Origin: Helicobacter saguini
GTDB lineage: Bacteria; Campylobacterota; Campylobacteria; Campylobacterales; Helicobacteraceae
Direction of reading: 5' to 3'
DNA length: 64,000 bases
Assembly: GCF_000762875.2 (NCBI RefSeq)
Contig: NZ_JRMP02000004.1
Location: 124,001 to 188,000 of the forward strand
Under the pieces are notes generated by a model that searched no databases, was not told the origin of the DNA, and saw only the letters and a list, made by a program, of their open reading frames with translations. Shown one piece after another: positions 63,746 to 64,000 of this stretch; position 1 is the first letter of the stretch; the number at the start of each line of letters is the position of its first letter. A program made the position numbers and the translations under genes.

Positions 63746-64000
63746 CTAAAACAAGCCGCTATCTTTTTTCCCAAACAAATTCGCACTTTTATATGTGGCG
63801 ATGCGACCCTTTGCCGTGCGTTCGATATAGCCATTCGCAAGTAAATAGGGCTCAATCACATCCTCAATCGTGCCCTCATCCTCGCTCATAGCCGCCGCCA
63901 AAGTATTAAGCCCAATCGCACGCCCATTCGCCCCACACAAAATCTCCAAATACCGCAAATCCATCTCATCAAAGCCCAAATCATTCACCCCAAGCTCACC
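63746..64000 (-). CDS. ruvB: Holliday-junction helicase RuvB, C-terminal end (runs off right edge)
   Basis: The frame is open to base 64000. The 84 visible residues ([61 protein letters not shown]) are the RuvB winged-helix domain. The ATPase part lies outside the window. Pairing with ruvC tail to tail supports the call. Confidence 0.93.
   Translation of the reverse strand, partial: GELGVNDLGFDEMDLRYLEILCGANGRAIGLNTLAAAMSEDEGTIEDVIEPYLLANGYIERTAKGRIATYKSANLFGKKDSGLF

Noticed and set aside
1-64000. tRNA or rRNA genes
   Set aside because: I looked for T-arm words such as GTTCGAATC and for rRNA-like GC-rich conserved blocks in all gaps and found none.
1-64000. Insertion sequences, prophage or integrative element
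   Set aside because: No transposase, integrase or phage structural protein is encoded. The repeats here are small and non-coding of transposases; a RAYT gene, if any, lies outside the window.

Overview
The window is AT-rich chromosomal DNA from a member of the Campylobacterota, most likely an enterohepatic-type Helicobacter. This is inferred from gene content: PflA and PflB flagellar-motor proteins (with the serS-pflB gene order), CheV, Hop-like and OMPLA-type outer-membrane proteins, DUF268 and DUF2972 surface genes carrying poly-G tracts, and an AMIN-domain protein. I recognise about 44 protein genes, two of them cut by the window edges. I saw no tRNA, rRNA, insertion sequence, prophage or CRISPR array.

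Layout. 1-832: start of a phase-variable TonB-dependent receptor. 1252-4770: MoxR ATPase and VWA protein (RavA/ViaA type). 4774-7681: rnhB and transketolase. 7777-14472: sulfonate/organosulfur block (ssuD, ssuB, ssuA, a second flavin monooxygenase) with no permease gene. 14719-24683: secreted protein, fmt, carB, a 5'-truncated ligA, a 26-residue membrane peptide and dxs. 24842-29740: AMIN protein, PHP phosphatase, two poly-G-controlled surface genes, YceI. 29846-40187: lptE, pldA, ubiX, an outer-membrane protein, nadE, a GDP-mannose enzyme, hemL and an AAA ATPase. 40323-48987: MMPL transporter, fabG, pflA, an unusual N6-methylase-like protein, ribE. 49069-53407: PP2C phosphatase, TerY-type VWA protein and protein kinase (TerY-P triad). 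53630-64000: cheV, serS, pflB, metI, a family 9 glycosyltransferase, a lipoprotein, a gamma-carbonic anhydrase, a PNPOx-like protein, ruvC and the end of ruvB.

The outstanding signal is a short self-complementary word, AGAWTCT (usually TAGAWTCTA), present at a density no ordinary gene explains. I counted 11 copies in 10021-10320, and it recurs throughout the window, inside and between genes. Within genes it lies almost always in the frame that encodes Asp-Ser or Glu-Ser, so proteins carry DSK/IESN/LDSI-rich inserts in surface loops, linkers and N-terminal tails (SsuB, TonB receptor, Tkt, Fmt, CarB, Dxs, SerS, UbiX, PldA, ManC, MMPL, PP2C). Pairs of the word form a fixed 24-bp dyad, TAGAATCT-N8-AGATTCTA, and this dyad plus several longer palindromic REP-like families are embedded in frame in unrelated genes. 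The extreme case is SsuB, where about 2 kb of nested repeats makes a roughly 670-residue N-terminal extension. I read this as a genome-wide, protein-tolerated repeat system. Its function (uptake signal, methylation or nucleoid site, or selfish mini-repeat) cannot be decided from this window.

Other points of interest are three G tracts of 14-15 bases that look like slipped-strand switches (receptor ON, DUF268 OFF, DUF2972 ON), a ligA that lacks the catalytic lysine half, and two separate VWA/ATPase or kinase modules.
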